From Rhodococcus sp. Leaf278 (GTDB taxonomy: Bacteria; Actinomycetota; Actinomycetes; Mycobacteriales; Mycobacteriaceae), in NCBI RefSeq assembly GCF_001426085.1, contig NZ_LMRR01000044.1, forward strand, positions 177,898-241,897: a stretch of DNA of 64,000 nucleotides, given 5' to 3'. The notes under the pieces are model-generated. The model saw only the letters and a list, made by a program, of their open reading frames with translations. It was not told the DNA's origin and did no database searches. Both the position numbers and the translations under genes were made by a program. This document shows positions 42,688-51,824 of the stretch, one piece after another; positions within the stretch are counted from its first letter, which is position 1; every line of letters starts with the position of its first letter.

Positions 42688-43934
42688 ATCACGCAGGAAC
42701 AACGATGCTCCGCAGAGCAGCAACGGCCGGCGCAGCGGCGCTGCTGTTGATCTCGGCGGGGTGTTCTTCGGACTCGGCGGCGGTGGATCCACAATCTGTC
42801 GCGGTCGGGGCCACTCTGCCGGCCGATTACGGCAACGACGGTCCCGGTTCTCTGCAGAGTGCGGAGGACTTGCTCACCATCGATCGCCGGTTGAGCGGGA
42901 TCTCCTCCATCGCGGCGCGGGTGGTGTACACCTCCACGTCCGGCGTGGACGGATCCGAGCAACGGGTATCGGGCACCGTCTTCGCTCCGGAAGGCACAGC
43001 GCCGGAGGGCGGTTGGCCGATCATCGCCTACGGCCACGGCACCACGGGTGTGCTCGAGGATTGCGGCCCGTCGACCGATCCGGAACTGCTCGGCAGCTCC
43101 CAGATCGTGGCGGCGCTGGTGCGCACCGGCCACGTGGTTGCGGTCTCGGACTATCAGGGCCTCGGCCTCGACGGTACCTATCACCCGTATCTCGATGCTC
43201 GTACCGTCGGGAACAACCTGATCGATTCGGTGCGTGCCGCCCGGAAGTTGGTGCCGAACACCTCGACCCGATGGGCTTCGTTCGGTGGCTCGCAAGGTGG
43301 TCAAGCCTCCTGGGCTGCAAACGAATTGGCCGGCACTTACGGTGCAGGTCTTGACATGGTCGGATCGGTCAGCCTGGTTCCTGCAGCAGACATCACCGGT
43401 CTGGCCGCGGCGGCGGCGAGCGGCACACTCACCGAGGATCAGAAGCCGCTGCTGCAGTGGGTTCTGGTGGGCCTGTCTCAGGCTCATCCCGAATTGAATC
43501 TCGACGACTACCGCAGGGGCATCGTGGCCGAGCGGTGGGACGAGTTGTCGGCGTGTGGCGGCGTCCTCGCGGCCGACCGTACGTCCCTGGCAGCTCAGAT
43601 CAGCGACGACGATCTTCGCCCGGCAACTCCGGAGGCAACGGCGACGCTCGAGGGCTATCTCAGAGAGATGAGTCTGCCCAAGTCGCCCGCATCGGCACCG
43701 ATGTTGGTGATCTACGGCGGCAAGGACACACTGATCTCACAACCGTGGACGGATGCGGCGATCGCCGCCGGCTGCGGCAACGGCGACAGTATTCAGTATG
43801 TACTCCAACCGAATTCCGGTCACGCAGACATCGACGGTGCTGCTGCGTTCGGATGGCTCGAGGATCGGTTCGCCGGCACCGAGGCCGTCAGCTTCTGCCC
43901 AGCCTCAGCCCCGGAATCGGCTCCCGCTCCCTGA
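42684..43934 (+). CDS. LIP-family lipoprotein hydrolase, paralogue 2
   Basis: A 416-residue lipoprotein (lipobox ISAGC, Cys27). It shares blocks with paralogues 1 and 3: YGHGTTGVLEDCGPS near residue 115, the SDYQGLGLDGTYHPYL loop, and the nucleophile elbow GGSQGG near residue 210. It also has acid YGGKDTLI and His NSGHADID. Compared with paralogue 1 the elbow reads GSQG rather than VSLG. It starts within the Wzz stop region. A substrate on the cell surface is expected. Confidence 0.85.
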   Translation: MNHAGTTMLRRAATAGAAALLLISAGCSSDSAAVDPQSVAVGATLPADYGNDGPGSLQSAEDLLTIDRRLSGISSIAARVVYTSTSGVDGSEQRVSGTVFAPEGTAPEGGWPIIAYGHGTTGVLEDCGPSTDPELLGSSQIVAALVRTGHVVAVSDYQGLGLDGTYHPYLDARTVGNNLIDSVRAARKLVPNTSTRWASFGGSQGGQASWAANELAGTYGAGLDMVGSVSLVPAADITGLAAAAASGTLTEDQKPLLQWVLVGLSQAHPELNLDDYRRGIVAERWDELSACGGVLAADRTSLAAQISDDDLRPATPEATATLEGYLREMSLPKSPASAPMLVIYGGKDTLISQPWTDAAIAAGCGNGDSIQYVLQPNSGHADIDGAAAFGWLEDRFAGTEAVSFCPASAPESAPAP

Positions 43935-43951
43935 TCTTTCAGAAGGCAGTC

Positions 43952-45223
43952 ATGACAGCAACTCCAGACAGCACCGCGGCCGCAGCCACTGCGCCCGCGC
44001 CTCCGGTGAGCAGCGAGTCCAAGAGGCCCGCTCGTATTCTCGGCCTCGACGGGCCGCGCGGCTTCGCGTGCCTGTGTGTGCTCGCCGTGCACGTCGGCGG
44101 CCACTACTCGCCGCAGACCGTGCTCACGTACAAGCTCGGCCTGCTCGGTCAGGGGCTCATCTTCTTCTTCGCCCTCTCGGGTTTCCTCATCTTCCTGCCG
44201 ATGGTGCGAAAGTTGTTCGTAGGCAAACCGATGCCGAACAATGTCAGCTACGCGATGCACCGACTGCTGCGAGTGTTTCCCGCGTACCTGTTCATCTTCC
44301 TGTTCGCGAACTTCGTGATGCGTGCAGTGTTCGTGGAGAACGCGGCCGTCGCGGAGCAGCATTTCACCGACAACGGACTTGGAGTGCTCACCGATCCGCT
44401 GACGCTGCTGGCAAATCTGACTCTGGTGCACTCGTACATTCCGAGCATGCTCCAAACCGGGATCAACCCGTCGTGGTCGCTGTCGTTGGAGTTCGCGTTC
44501 TACCTTGCATTACCGCTGCTGACCGGCATCGCCTTCTATCTTCGCAAGCGGACCTCCATCTCGGCCCCGGTGCTGGCGATGATCCCGGTGGTGATCATGT
44601 TCGTCATCGGGGTGACCGGAAAGCTCTACACCGCCTCGTTGGTGGGGCCGTCGGGCATCACCGATCCGAAACTGTTGGATTGGGGACCCAACGAGATCGC
44701 GGTGCTCAGCCGTAGCTTCTGGTCGCTGGCAGACAATTTCACCTACGGGATGCTCGCCGCAGTGGTGTTCGTCGCCATCGACAACGGAATCATGAAGGGT
44801 GCCATTGCAACCAAGATGCGGTGGTGGACGGGAATCGCGATGATCCCGACGGCGGCGATCTCACTCAAGCTCATCGACGACAACTCTCGCTGGCAAAGCT
44901 CCACCGTTGCGTTCGGCTCGGCTCTGCTCATCCTGTTCATCATCGTCCCATTGGCCCGAGGGGAGAAGTCCGTGCTCGCCGAACGCGCCGACTGGGCACC
45001 GCTGAGCTACGTAGGCATGATCTCGCTCAGCGTGTACCTCTGGCACTTTCCCGTCCTGATCATGGTGGGGCGCTTCGGCTGGATGGCCGGCGACAGCCCG
45101 CTAGGCATGCTCCGCAACTTCGTTCTGGTCAGCGCCGTCAGCATCGCCTTCGGAACAGTGACCTACCGATTCATCGAGAAGCCGGCATTGACCTACGCCC
45201 GTAGATTCAAGGCCAGCAAATAG
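43952..45223 (+). CDS. Acyltransferase-3 family membrane O-acyltransferase
   Basis: A 423-residue protein starting at ATG 43952 with an AGAAGG ribosome site. About ten transmembrane segments begin after an Ala/Pro-rich cytosolic tail. The family blocks are LDGPRGFACLCVLAVHVGGHY near residue 32, where the conserved Arg and His lie, then FALSGFLIF and NPSWSLSLEFAFYLALPLL. The last segment has LSVYLWHFPVLI. It transfers acyl groups across the membrane to polysaccharides or lipids. It lies between lipase paralogues 2 and 3, so synthesis and removal of acyl groups may be balanced here. Confidence 0.9.
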   Translation: MTATPDSTAAAATAPAPPVSSESKRPARILGLDGPRGFACLCVLAVHVGGHYSPQTVLTYKLGLLGQGLIFFFALSGFLIFLPMVRKLFVGKPMPNNVSYAMHRLLRVFPAYLFIFLFANFVMRAVFVENAAVAEQHFTDNGLGVLTDPLTLLANLTLVHSYIPSMLQTGINPSWSLSLEFAFYLALPLLTGIAFYLRKRTSISAPVLAMIPVVIMFVIGVTGKLYTASLVGPSGITDPKLLDWGPNEIAVLSRSFWSLADNFTYGMLAAVVFVAIDNGIMKGAIATKMRWWTGIAMIPTAAISLKLIDDNSRWQSSTVAFGSALLILFIIVPLARGEKSVLAERADWAPLSYVGMISLSVYLWHFPVLIMVGRFGWMAGDSPLGMLRNFVLVSAVSIAFGTVTYRFIEKPALTYARRFKASK

Positions 45224-45227
45224 TTTC

Positions 45228-46448
45228 ATGCGATGCACACATCGAGCGCTCGCAGCACTGCTGGTGCTGCCCGTCCTGGCCGGATGCACCGCCGTCGTGC
45301 CCGTCGGCGCGGACGTGCAGCGCGGCATCGCGGCGGCGATACGAGGTGCGGATCCCGAGCCGATGGTGATCGCGGACCCGGGGACGGGCAGCGGGTCGAT
45401 CGTCAGCGCCGAGACCATGCCCAATCTGCCGCTCCAGGTACGGCTTTCAGGAGTGAACGCAGCGAAGGTGGTGTATCGCTCGGTGCAGCCGAGTGTGGGT
45501 GAGCGAGAAGTCTCGGGCACGGTGTTCACCCCGTCCGGTGATGCACCCGAGGGCGGTTGGCCGATCATCTCCTACGCGCACGGCACGACGGGCATCGAGC
45601 AGGACTGTGCGCCGTCGGAATCGAGTTCGCTGCTCGGTGCGTCGGCTCTTGTACAGGGTTACACCACAGCGGGATTCGCAGTGGCGATCACCGACTACGA
45701 GGGCCTGGGACACCCCGGTAGTCACGCCTACCTGGACAACATCACGGCCGGCTACGACGTCATCGATGCCGTTCGGGCTTTACGCACCGTCTTCCCCGAC
45801 GCGGGCCCCCGGTGGGCTGCGTTCGGTGGCTCGCAGGGCGGCGGTGCTGCGTGGGCCGCGAACGAGCTCGCCGATTCCTACGCCCAGGAGCTGGATCTGG
45901 TCGGTTCGGTGGCGTTGGCACCGGGTGCGAACATGGTCGGGTTGGTGGACAAGGCCATCGCGGGGACGCTGACCTCGGATCAAGGTCCGCTGCTGCAATG
46001 GGTTCTCGAATCGTTGTCGCGGCGTGATCCTGCGTTGAATCTCGACGACTATCGCAGCGGTAACGCCGCGCAGGACTGGGTTGCGCTCACCGGGTGCACG
46101 CCGGACAAGGCCGGTGCCCGCGACGATGCGGTGAAACGGCTCGGCGACAAAGACTTTGCGCCCACGTCCGACGCGGCAGCAACGATGCTGCGTGAGGCGC
46201 TGACGGCGATGGCCGTGCCCACGGGGCCGGCGTCGGAACCGATGCTGGTGGCCTACGGCGATGCCGACACCTTCATCGACGCGGCGTGGACCGATGCGGC
46301 ACTCGAGCGGGCCTGCGCGTTCGGAGACGTCATCACCATCGACAGACAGGCGGGGCGTGGGCACGGAGACGTGAACGGCGATGCCGTCAACGGGTGGATA
46401 GCTGATCGTTTCGCCGGGATACCGGCGCAGAACGATTGCAGTCGATGA
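45228..46448 (+). CDS. LIP-family lipoprotein hydrolase, paralogue 3
   Basis: A 406-residue lipoprotein (lipobox PVLAGC, Cys20). Its blocks align with the other two: YAHGTTGIEQDCAPS near residue 117, ITDYEGLGHPGSHAYL, the elbow GGSQGG near residue 202, acid YGDADTFI, and His GRGHGDVN. It begins 4 bp after the acyltransferase stop. Its sequence is the most diverged of the three around the loop after the oxyanion block, so distinct acyl specificity is plausible. Confidence 0.85.
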   Translation: MRCTHRALAALLVLPVLAGCTAVVPVGADVQRGIAAAIRGADPEPMVIADPGTGSGSIVSAETMPNLPLQVRLSGVNAAKVVYRSVQPSVGEREVSGTVFTPSGDAPEGGWPIISYAHGTTGIEQDCAPSESSSLLGASALVQGYTTAGFAVAITDYEGLGHPGSHAYLDNITAGYDVIDAVRALRTVFPDAGPRWAAFGGSQGGGAAWAANELADSYAQELDLVGSVALAPGANMVGLVDKAIAGTLTSDQGPLLQWVLESLSRRDPALNLDDYRSGNAAQDWVALTGCTPDKAGARDDAVKRLGDKDFAPTSDAAATMLREALTAMAVPTGPASEPMLVAYGDADTFIDAAWTDAALERACAFGDVITIDRQAGRGHGDVNGDAVNGWIADRFAGIPAQNDCSR

Positions 46449-46458
46449 GGGGGACCCA

Positions 46459-47295
46459 ATGGGGTTGCGCACAGATCTGACAGTCAGGGCCAAAGACGTC
46501 GTCAAGAGGCGTCTGGGACGTGGCATTCCGGTGGAGAAGTTCGACGAGCCCTACCTGGTGGTCGCCGTGCTGGGGCAATCCAACGCACATGGCGCAGGCG
46601 TCGGATTGGACAGTTCGGGTCTCGACGCTCCGCATCCGCGGGTGCATCAGTGGGCAGCGTCGGGGCGATCGAAGAACACTATCGTGGCGGGCAGCAATCC
46701 GCTGTTTCACGAGGTGCCCTCCAAGGCCGTAGGGTTCGGCCCGACGTTTGCAGCGCACCTCGCCGATACGACGGGTAAGCCGGTGTTGCTCGTTCCCTAC
46801 GCGCGCGGAGACTCGGGCTTTGCGCGCATCCACGGCATCTCCTGGGATCCGGCCGACACCGGTGCCCGCATCAATCTGTTCTGGGATGCGTTGCAGCGCA
46901 TCCGAACCGGCCTGGCCACCACACCCGGCAACGAGTTCGCCGCGGTGTTGTGGCATCAGGGCGAGAGCGACGTGCCGTTGCTGACGGGGCCGGCGTACGC
47001 CGAGAAGCTCGACAGTCTCATTGACGCCCTGCGCGCCGAATTCGGTCATGTGCCCTTTGTTCTCGGCCAGATGGTGCCGGACGAAATCGAATCCGGCGAC
47101 CCGAACTACGCCGTCATCGACGCGGTCCATGCCGATACACCGCGGCGAAGGACCAACGTTGCGTACGTGCCGGGCCCGAAGGGGCTCTACAACAGCGAGA
47201 CCGAGAAGATCCACTACAGCGCTGCGGGACAACGGGAACTGGGCCACCGAATGTGGACGGCATTCGCGGGCATGTCGTCGGACACCGATTACTGA
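46459..47295 (+). CDS. SGNH-type sugar O-acetylesterase-like protein
   Basis: A 278-residue protein starting at ATG 46459 after GAGGGGGA. It has the sialate O-acetylesterase/acetylxylan-esterase SGNH pattern: nucleophile Ser in VLGQSNAHGAG near residue 39, AVLWHQGESDVP near residue 156, and terminal catalytic Asp/His region EKIHYSAAGQRELG. No signal peptide is visible, and a basic N-terminus may be a weak membrane anchor. It ends the chain-length/lipase operon. It likely deacetylates the sugar or an intermediate. Confidence 0.82.
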   Translation: MGLRTDLTVRAKDVVKRRLGRGIPVEKFDEPYLVVAVLGQSNAHGAGVGLDSSGLDAPHPRVHQWAASGRSKNTIVAGSNPLFHEVPSKAVGFGPTFAAHLADTTGKPVLLVPYARGDSGFARIHGISWDPADTGARINLFWDALQRIRTGLATTPGNEFAAVLWHQGESDVPLLTGPAYAEKLDSLIDALRAEFGHVPFVLGQMVPDEIESGDPNYAVIDAVHADTPRRRTNVAYVPGPKGLYNSETEKIHYSAAGQRELGHRMWTAFAGMSSDTDY

Positions 47296-47360
47296 ACTAC
47301 TGCCACGGAATCCTGTACGGCGCATCGTCGTCGGGCTGAGGCGTACGCGATTCACCTATC

Positions 47361-48155
47361 TCATGAACTTCGGCGAAGACTGGCGATGATGTCGTCGATT
47401 GTGTCCCGCGAAATCGCTCGGTCGGTGTGCTGTTCGGTAAAAACCATGAAGACAGCAACGGTTGCGTTCGAATATCCCTGCATCGCAACGATATCGATCG
47501 AGGCTGCAGGTGGGTCGCAGTCGAACTTTCGCTCGAGGTTGGATGCAGTGACGGTGTACCGGACTGCGGGTACGCCCTCGATCTGGAAGTCGACGGGCTC
47601 CGAGTAGTCGATTGTGACGTCGTCGCCCGACCTGCCGCGAAAGATGATCTCGGTCTGTCGGCTCACGTTGAACGCTGCGGTCGCAACGTCGACTTCATGG
47701 CGGCCTGTGATTCCGGTCATCGCTTTGGATCCGCCGTCACGGAATTCGGGGCAGTAGTCGTAACCGAAGTCCGCAATATCTCCGAACCGCAGTGATTCTT
47801 CACCCTCGCTCCAACCCACGACGCCACCACGTCCAAACCGCCAATCGCCGGGCACCGTGTATCTGATGCCGTATTTGGTGTCGATGGGAATGGGGTCGCC
47901 CTCTGGAACGTCGATCTCCGGTGGAGCGAACTCCATCGAGGGAAATCCGGGAGGCGGTTTGGAGGCTGTGGTGGTCTGGGCCGACGACGTCATGGGAGGG
48001 GGAAGCTGAGAGATCGTCGCAGACGCGGTCGGCGCAGTGTCGATGCCTACGTAGCCGGTAGGCGCTTGCGGCCCGAGCTTGGGTAGCACGAGCCCGACGA
48101 ACACAAGCAGTCCCAGCAACGCGGCGACGCGCAGTAGACGCATTTTCAGACTCAC
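47361..48155 (-). CDS. Membrane-anchored extracellular protein of unknown function
   Basis: 264 residues. GTG 48155 is preferred because GGGGAG lies 6 nt upstream on the minus strand. One transmembrane segment (residues 6-26, VAALLGLLVFVGLVLPKL) is followed by a Thr/Pro/Ser-rich linker (PPPMTSSAQTTTASKPPPG). A globular domain follows with YGIRYTVPGDWRFGRGG and a late FTEQHTDRAISRDTIDDII block. It contains two Cys (CPEF, FDCDPP) that could pair. No family is recognised. It lies between the two polysaccharide clusters, convergent with the SGNH gene. Confidence 0.72.
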   Translation of the reverse strand: MSLKMRLLRVAALLGLLVFVGLVLPKLGPQAPTGYVGIDTAPTASATISQLPPPMTSSAQTTTASKPPPGFPSMEFAPPEIDVPEGDPIPIDTKYGIRYTVPGDWRFGRGGVVGWSEGEESLRFGDIADFGYDYCPEFRDGGSKAMTGITGRHEVDVATAAFNVSRQTEIIFRGRSGDDVTIDYSEPVDFQIEGVPAVRYTVTASNLERKFDCDPPAASIDIVAMQGYSNATVAVFMVFTEQHTDRAISRDTIDDIIASLRRSS

Positions 48156-48479
48156 AACGCTCCCCCCGAAGTCGCCACACGTTAGCACCTCGGCGGCAGT
48201 CCCCCGTTCGACCGACACTGCTTGACATCGAGTGACGATGTGTTGCTTAGTGGTACTCGGGGAGTGGGGCGGAATGGGGAATTCAGCTCTGCCAGAAACA
48301 CTCTGGACGTCTCTGGTTAATACACTCGAAACATGTAACGACCTGCGGCTTTTCGTCGATCACACTATTGTTACCAGCGGTACCGGAAGAACGACCGAGA
48401 CAGAGAAGCACGACGGTGGCACGGAGCGGTGTCGATCGCGTAGGGGTTCGACAACGTGAACGTATCGAGGGGAAATTCA
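48156..48479. promoter_or_regulatory. 324-bp divergent intergenic region before the first phosphoglycosyltransferase
   Basis: No coding region is convincing. It must hold promoters for the minus-strand membrane protein and the plus-strand phosphoglycosyltransferase. TTGACA at 48222-48227 matches a -35 box on the plus strand, but no good -10 follows at the expected spacing. A long leader (over 200 nt) would result if it is used. Confidence 0.35.
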
Positions 48480-49985
48480 GTGTCGGTCAGCGATCTGGAA
48501 ACGCAGCGTTCGGGTGTCTCGCGACGGGACGCGAGGCGCCTACGAAGAGTGACGTCGCGTCGTGAATGGGAGACGCACTACACCGAAGGTCTTCGGGTCA
48601 CCGACACTCTTGTTGTTCTCGGTGCCGTTACGGTCGCTCAGATCATCCGGTTCGGCGATATCGACTTTCGCGAGCCGTGGGCCATCGTGAGCTATTTCGG
48701 TGTCTCGGCTGTACTCGCCGTCCTGTGGTTGGCGTTCCTTGCGATCTTCCGCACTCGTTCTCCGCGGGTGATCGGCAACGGGTCGGAGGAGTACCGCCGC
48801 ATCGTGTCGGCCTCGTTCCGCTTGTTCGGCACCATTGCCATTCTCTCGCTGCTACTCCGGTTCGACATCGCTCGGCTGTACCTCGCCATCGCGCTGCCTG
48901 TCGGAATGATCGGCTTGCTACTGAGTCGGTGGGCATGGCGCAAGGTCGTCGCGCGTAAGCGTGCAGGCGGCGAGTATCAGACGTCGGTGCTCATCGTCGG
49001 CAGCCGTAGTTCGGCGCTGTCGATGGCCAGGTCGTTCGAGCGTTCCCCCGAGGCCGGCTACAGCGTGGTCGGAATCTGCCTGCCCAACTACGAGCCCGGC
49101 AACGATACGTCCTTCACCATCGACGGTGTCGAGATCCCCGTGTTGGGGGATGAGCACAGTGTTGTCGAGGCCATCGAGACCTCCGGAGCAGACACCGTAG
49201 CGGTGACGGCCACCGAGCACATCGGTCACCGTGGCCTGCGAAAGATGGTGTGGGACTTGGAGAAGAAAAAAGTTGACCTCGTCGTGTCGCCCGGCGTGAT
49301 GGACGTGGCGGGCCCGCGACTGGTGATGCGGCCGGTGGCGAACTTCCCGCTGATCCATGTGGAGAAGCCTCAGTACAACGGCGCGAAGCGGTTCAGCAAG
49401 ACGGCCTTCGACTTCCTGTTCGCCGCAGCGGTGCTCCTGGTGATCTCGCCGATCCTGATTGCGCTCGCGGTGATCATCAAGCTCACCAGCAAGGGGTCGA
49501 TTTTCTATCATTCCGAGCGAATGGGCATCGACGGCAAGCCTTTCCAGATGATCAAGTTCCGCAGCATGGTGCAGGACGCAGACAAGCGTGTCCAGGAGTT
49601 GGCCGCACTCAACGAGGGTGCAGGCGGAGTGTTGTTCAAGATGCGCGACGATCCACGGGTCACCCGCGTCGGCAAGGTGATGCGCAAGTTCAGCCTCGAC
49701 GAGCTGCCCCAGTTCGTCAACGTGCTCAAGCGCGAGATGAGTGTGGTCGGTCCGCGACCGCCACTGCGCAGCGAAGTGGAAACCTACGACGGCGAGGTGC
49801 GACGCCGTCTGCTCGTCAAGCCGGGCATCACCGGCTTGTGGCAGGTGAGTGGCCGATCCGACTTGTCGTGGGAGGAAAGCGTTCGCCTCGATCTCTCGTA
49901 CGTCGAGAACTGGTCCATGACGGGGGATCTGCTCATCATCGGCAAGACGGCCGTGGCCGTCTTCAAGAGTGAAGGCGCGTACTGA
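48480..49985 (+). CDS. Initiating polyprenyl-phosphate sugar phosphotransferase, copy 1
   Basis: A 501-residue protein. GTG 48480 follows GAGGGG at 7 nt, and GTG 48456 is a weaker alternative. The N-terminal half has four transmembrane segments and a CoA-binding-like Rossmann region (TSVLIVGSRSSALSMARSFE). The C-terminal half is the bacterial sugar transferase catalytic domain: a membrane hairpin, SERMGIDGKPFQMIKFRSMV, the SLDELPQFVNVLKREMSVVGPRPPL block with the catalytic Asp-Glu, and GITGLWQVSGRSDLSWEE. It transfers sugar-1-phosphate to undecaprenyl phosphate and starts each repeat unit. It is closely paralogous to 52320-53831. Confidence 0.92.
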   Translation: MSVSDLETQRSGVSRRDARRLRRVTSRREWETHYTEGLRVTDTLVVLGAVTVAQIIRFGDIDFREPWAIVSYFGVSAVLAVLWLAFLAIFRTRSPRVIGNGSEEYRRIVSASFRLFGTIAILSLLLRFDIARLYLAIALPVGMIGLLLSRWAWRKVVARKRAGGEYQTSVLIVGSRSSALSMARSFERSPEAGYSVVGICLPNYEPGNDTSFTIDGVEIPVLGDEHSVVEAIETSGADTVAVTATEHIGHRGLRKMVWDLEKKKVDLVVSPGVMDVAGPRLVMRPVANFPLIHVEKPQYNGAKRFSKTAFDFLFAAAVLLVISPILIALAVIIKLTSKGSIFYHSERMGIDGKPFQMIKFRSMVQDADKRVQELAALNEGAGGVLFKMRDDPRVTRVGKVMRKFSLDELPQFVNVLKREMSVVGPRPPLRSEVETYDGEVRRRLLVKPGITGLWQVSGRSDLSWEESVRLDLSYVENWSMTGDLLIIGKTAVAVFKSEGAY

Positions 49986-50047
49986 CGCCAGTCTCTTTCG
50001 ATCTCGTTCACCGTGCAGTCGGTCGGTTTTGTTCGTATCATATTGAG

Positions 50048-50347
50048 ATGTCGACTATTTCGGAGAATGGATCCGGTACTACCATGGCGCAGAGCTCTTT
50101 TCACGATTTCTTGTCCGATCGAGTAGACCAGATTGCACGCGTGCATCTGAATCGGTCGACTTCACTGCACGCGGTGATCTCGGACAGCGTGGACGCCTAC
50201 ACGTCGGCATTCGCGGAATATCACGGAACCGAGGCCCCGTTGGATCTGCTCGCTCCCGAGGTTCGTACCGAGCTGAGCGATTTCATCCACCGCTGCGCCG
50301 AGGCCGTCGAGGAGCCCGAGAACCCGCAGTTCCCCGTTCGCCGCTGA
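50048..50347 (+). CDS. Small hypothetical protein
   Basis: 99 residues from ATG 50048, acidic and mostly helical, with no membrane segment and no recognised motif. ATG 50084 is an alternative start. It sits between the first phosphoglycosyltransferase and the UDP-glucose dehydrogenase in the same orientation. Its codon use matches the neighbours. Confidence 0.65.
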   Translation: MSTISENGSGTTMAQSSFHDFLSDRVDQIARVHLNRSTSLHAVISDSVDAYTSAFAEYHGTEAPLDLLAPEVRTELSDFIHRCAEAVEEPENPQFPVRR

Positions 50348-50390
50348 GGTTCCTTCCGTTTGACTGTCTGCTAGAGGGGTAACTCCCTGA

Positions 50391-50402
50391 TGCTCATGAG
50401 CA
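50391..50402. promoter_or_regulatory. 12-bp palindrome upstream of UDP-glucose dehydrogenase
   Basis: TGCTCATGAGCA is a perfect palindrome 103-114 bp before the ATG of the dehydrogenase gene. It could be an operator, but one short site is weak evidence. Confidence 0.25.
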
Positions 50403-50504
50403 ATTCACATCGCCTTACCCGGTCGTTTGCTTTGAGCACTCAGTGTCGTACCGGTACTGCGGCTCCGTCGTGGTTGCGGTCGAGATCAAGGAGATTGCCG
50501 AAGT

Positions 50505-51824
50505 ATGCGCATTACAGTGTTCGGAACCGGCTATCTCGGTGCTACTCATGCTGCTTGCATGGCCGAGCTGGGGCATGACGTAATCGGCGTCGACGTAGAC
50601 GAGGCGAAACTGCGCAAGCTCGAGGCCGGCCAAGTTCCCTTCTGGGAACCGGGACTCGCAGAGGTGCTACAGCGGAACATCGCGGCCGGCCGACTTCGCT
50701 TCACGTCTTCTTACCAGGAGGCGGCGGATTTCGCCGAGGTCCATTTCCTGGGTGTAGGTACTCCTCAGAAGAGGGGCGAGTACGCGGCGGACATGAAGTA
50801 TGTCGACTCGGTCATCGAGACACTGGCTCCGCTGCTGACCAGGCCAGCAGTCATCTTCGGCAAGTCGACGGTGCCGGTGGGCACCGCCGAACGGCTCGGC
50901 CGGATGGCGCGCGAGCTCGCTCCTACAGGCGTCGATGTCGAAGTGGCTTGGAACCCTGAGTTCCTCCGCGAGGGCTATGCCGTCAAGGACACCTTGCGGC
51001 CCGATCGGCTCGTACTCGGCGTGGACCGTGCCCGTCCGGGCCGCGCCGAGGAACTGGCCCGCGAGGTCTACGCGCCGCTTCTCGACGAGAAGATCCCATT
51101 CCTGGTCACCGACCTGGCGACCGCCGAGCTGGTCAAGGCGTCGGCCAATGCGTTCCTGGCCACCAAGATTTCGTTCATCAACGCCATTGCCGAGGTGTGT
51201 GAGGCTGCCGGTGCCGATGTCACGGTGTTGGCTGATGCCATCGGCCACGACGAGCGCATCGGCCGCAAGTTCCTCAATGCCGGCATCGGCTTCGGTGGCG
51301 GCTGCCTGCCCAAGGACATCCGGGCGTTCATGGCGAGGGCGGGTGAACTCGGGGCCGACCAGGCCCTGACGTTCTTGCGCGAGGTCGACAACATCAACAT
51401 GCGACGCCGCACCCGCATGGTCGAGCTGGCCCGCGAGGCCTGCGGATCACTGCTCGGCGCTCGAGTCGCCGTGCTCGGTGCAGCCTTCAAGCCGGATTCC
51501 GACGACGTGCGTGATTCACCGGCCCTGAACGTGGCCGGTCAGATCCAGCTGCAGGGCGCCGCGGTCAACGTGTACGACCCGAAGGCGATGGAGAACTCGC
51601 GAGCATTGTTCCCCACTCTGACCTACAGCAACTCCGCGCTGGAAGCGTGCGAGGGCGCTGATGTGGTGTTGGTACTGACGGAATGGAAAGAGTTCAAAGC
51701 GCTCGCTCCGGAGGACTTGGAGGGCGCTGTCCGCAGCAAGACCCTGATCGACGGACGCAACTGCCTGGACCCGGAGCAGTGGCGGGCGGCGGGGTGGAAC
51801 TACCGCGGGCTGGGCCGTCCGTAA
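50505..51824 (+). CDS. ugd: UDP-glucose 6-dehydrogenase
   Basis: A 439-residue enzyme starting at ATG 50505. The NAD motif ITVFGTGYLGATHAACMAELGHDV opens the protein. FGKSTVPVGTAERL near residue 125, WNPEFLREG near residue 150 and the catalytic Cys in GFGGGCLPKD near residue 265 identify the family. The C-terminal domain has GAAFKPDSDDVRDSPA. It oxidises UDP-glucose to UDP-glucuronate, providing uronic acid for the polymer. It lies between the two phosphoglycosyltransferase paralogues. Confidence 0.95.
   Translation: MRITVFGTGYLGATHAACMAELGHDVIGVDVDEAKLRKLEAGQVPFWEPGLAEVLQRNIAAGRLRFTSSYQEAADFAEVHFLGVGTPQKRGEYAADMKYVDSVIETLAPLLTRPAVIFGKSTVPVGTAERLGRMARELAPTGVDVEVAWNPEFLREGYAVKDTLRPDRLVLGVDRARPGRAEELAREVYAPLLDEKIPFLVTDLATAELVKASANAFLATKISFINAIAEVCEAAGADVTVLADAIGHDERIGRKFLNAGIGFGGGCLPKDIRAFMARAGELGADQALTFLREVDNINMRRRTRMVELAREACGSLLGARVAVLGAAFKPDSDDVRDSPALNVAGQIQLQGAAVNVYDPKAMENSRALFPTLTYSNSALEACEGADVVLVLTEWKEFKALAPEDLEGAVRSKTLIDGRNCLDPEQWRAAGWNYRGLGRP

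Noticed and set aside
43457..43951. N-terminal extension of the acyltransferase-3 frame
   Set aside because: It overlaps the end of lipase paralogue 2 and lacks a ribosome site; ATG 43952 has AGAAGG and begins a normal acyltransferase.
49986..50047. Possible intrinsic terminator after the first phosphoglycosyltransferase (ACCG...CGGT then TTTTG)
   Set aside because: The stem is only 4 bp, too weak to claim.
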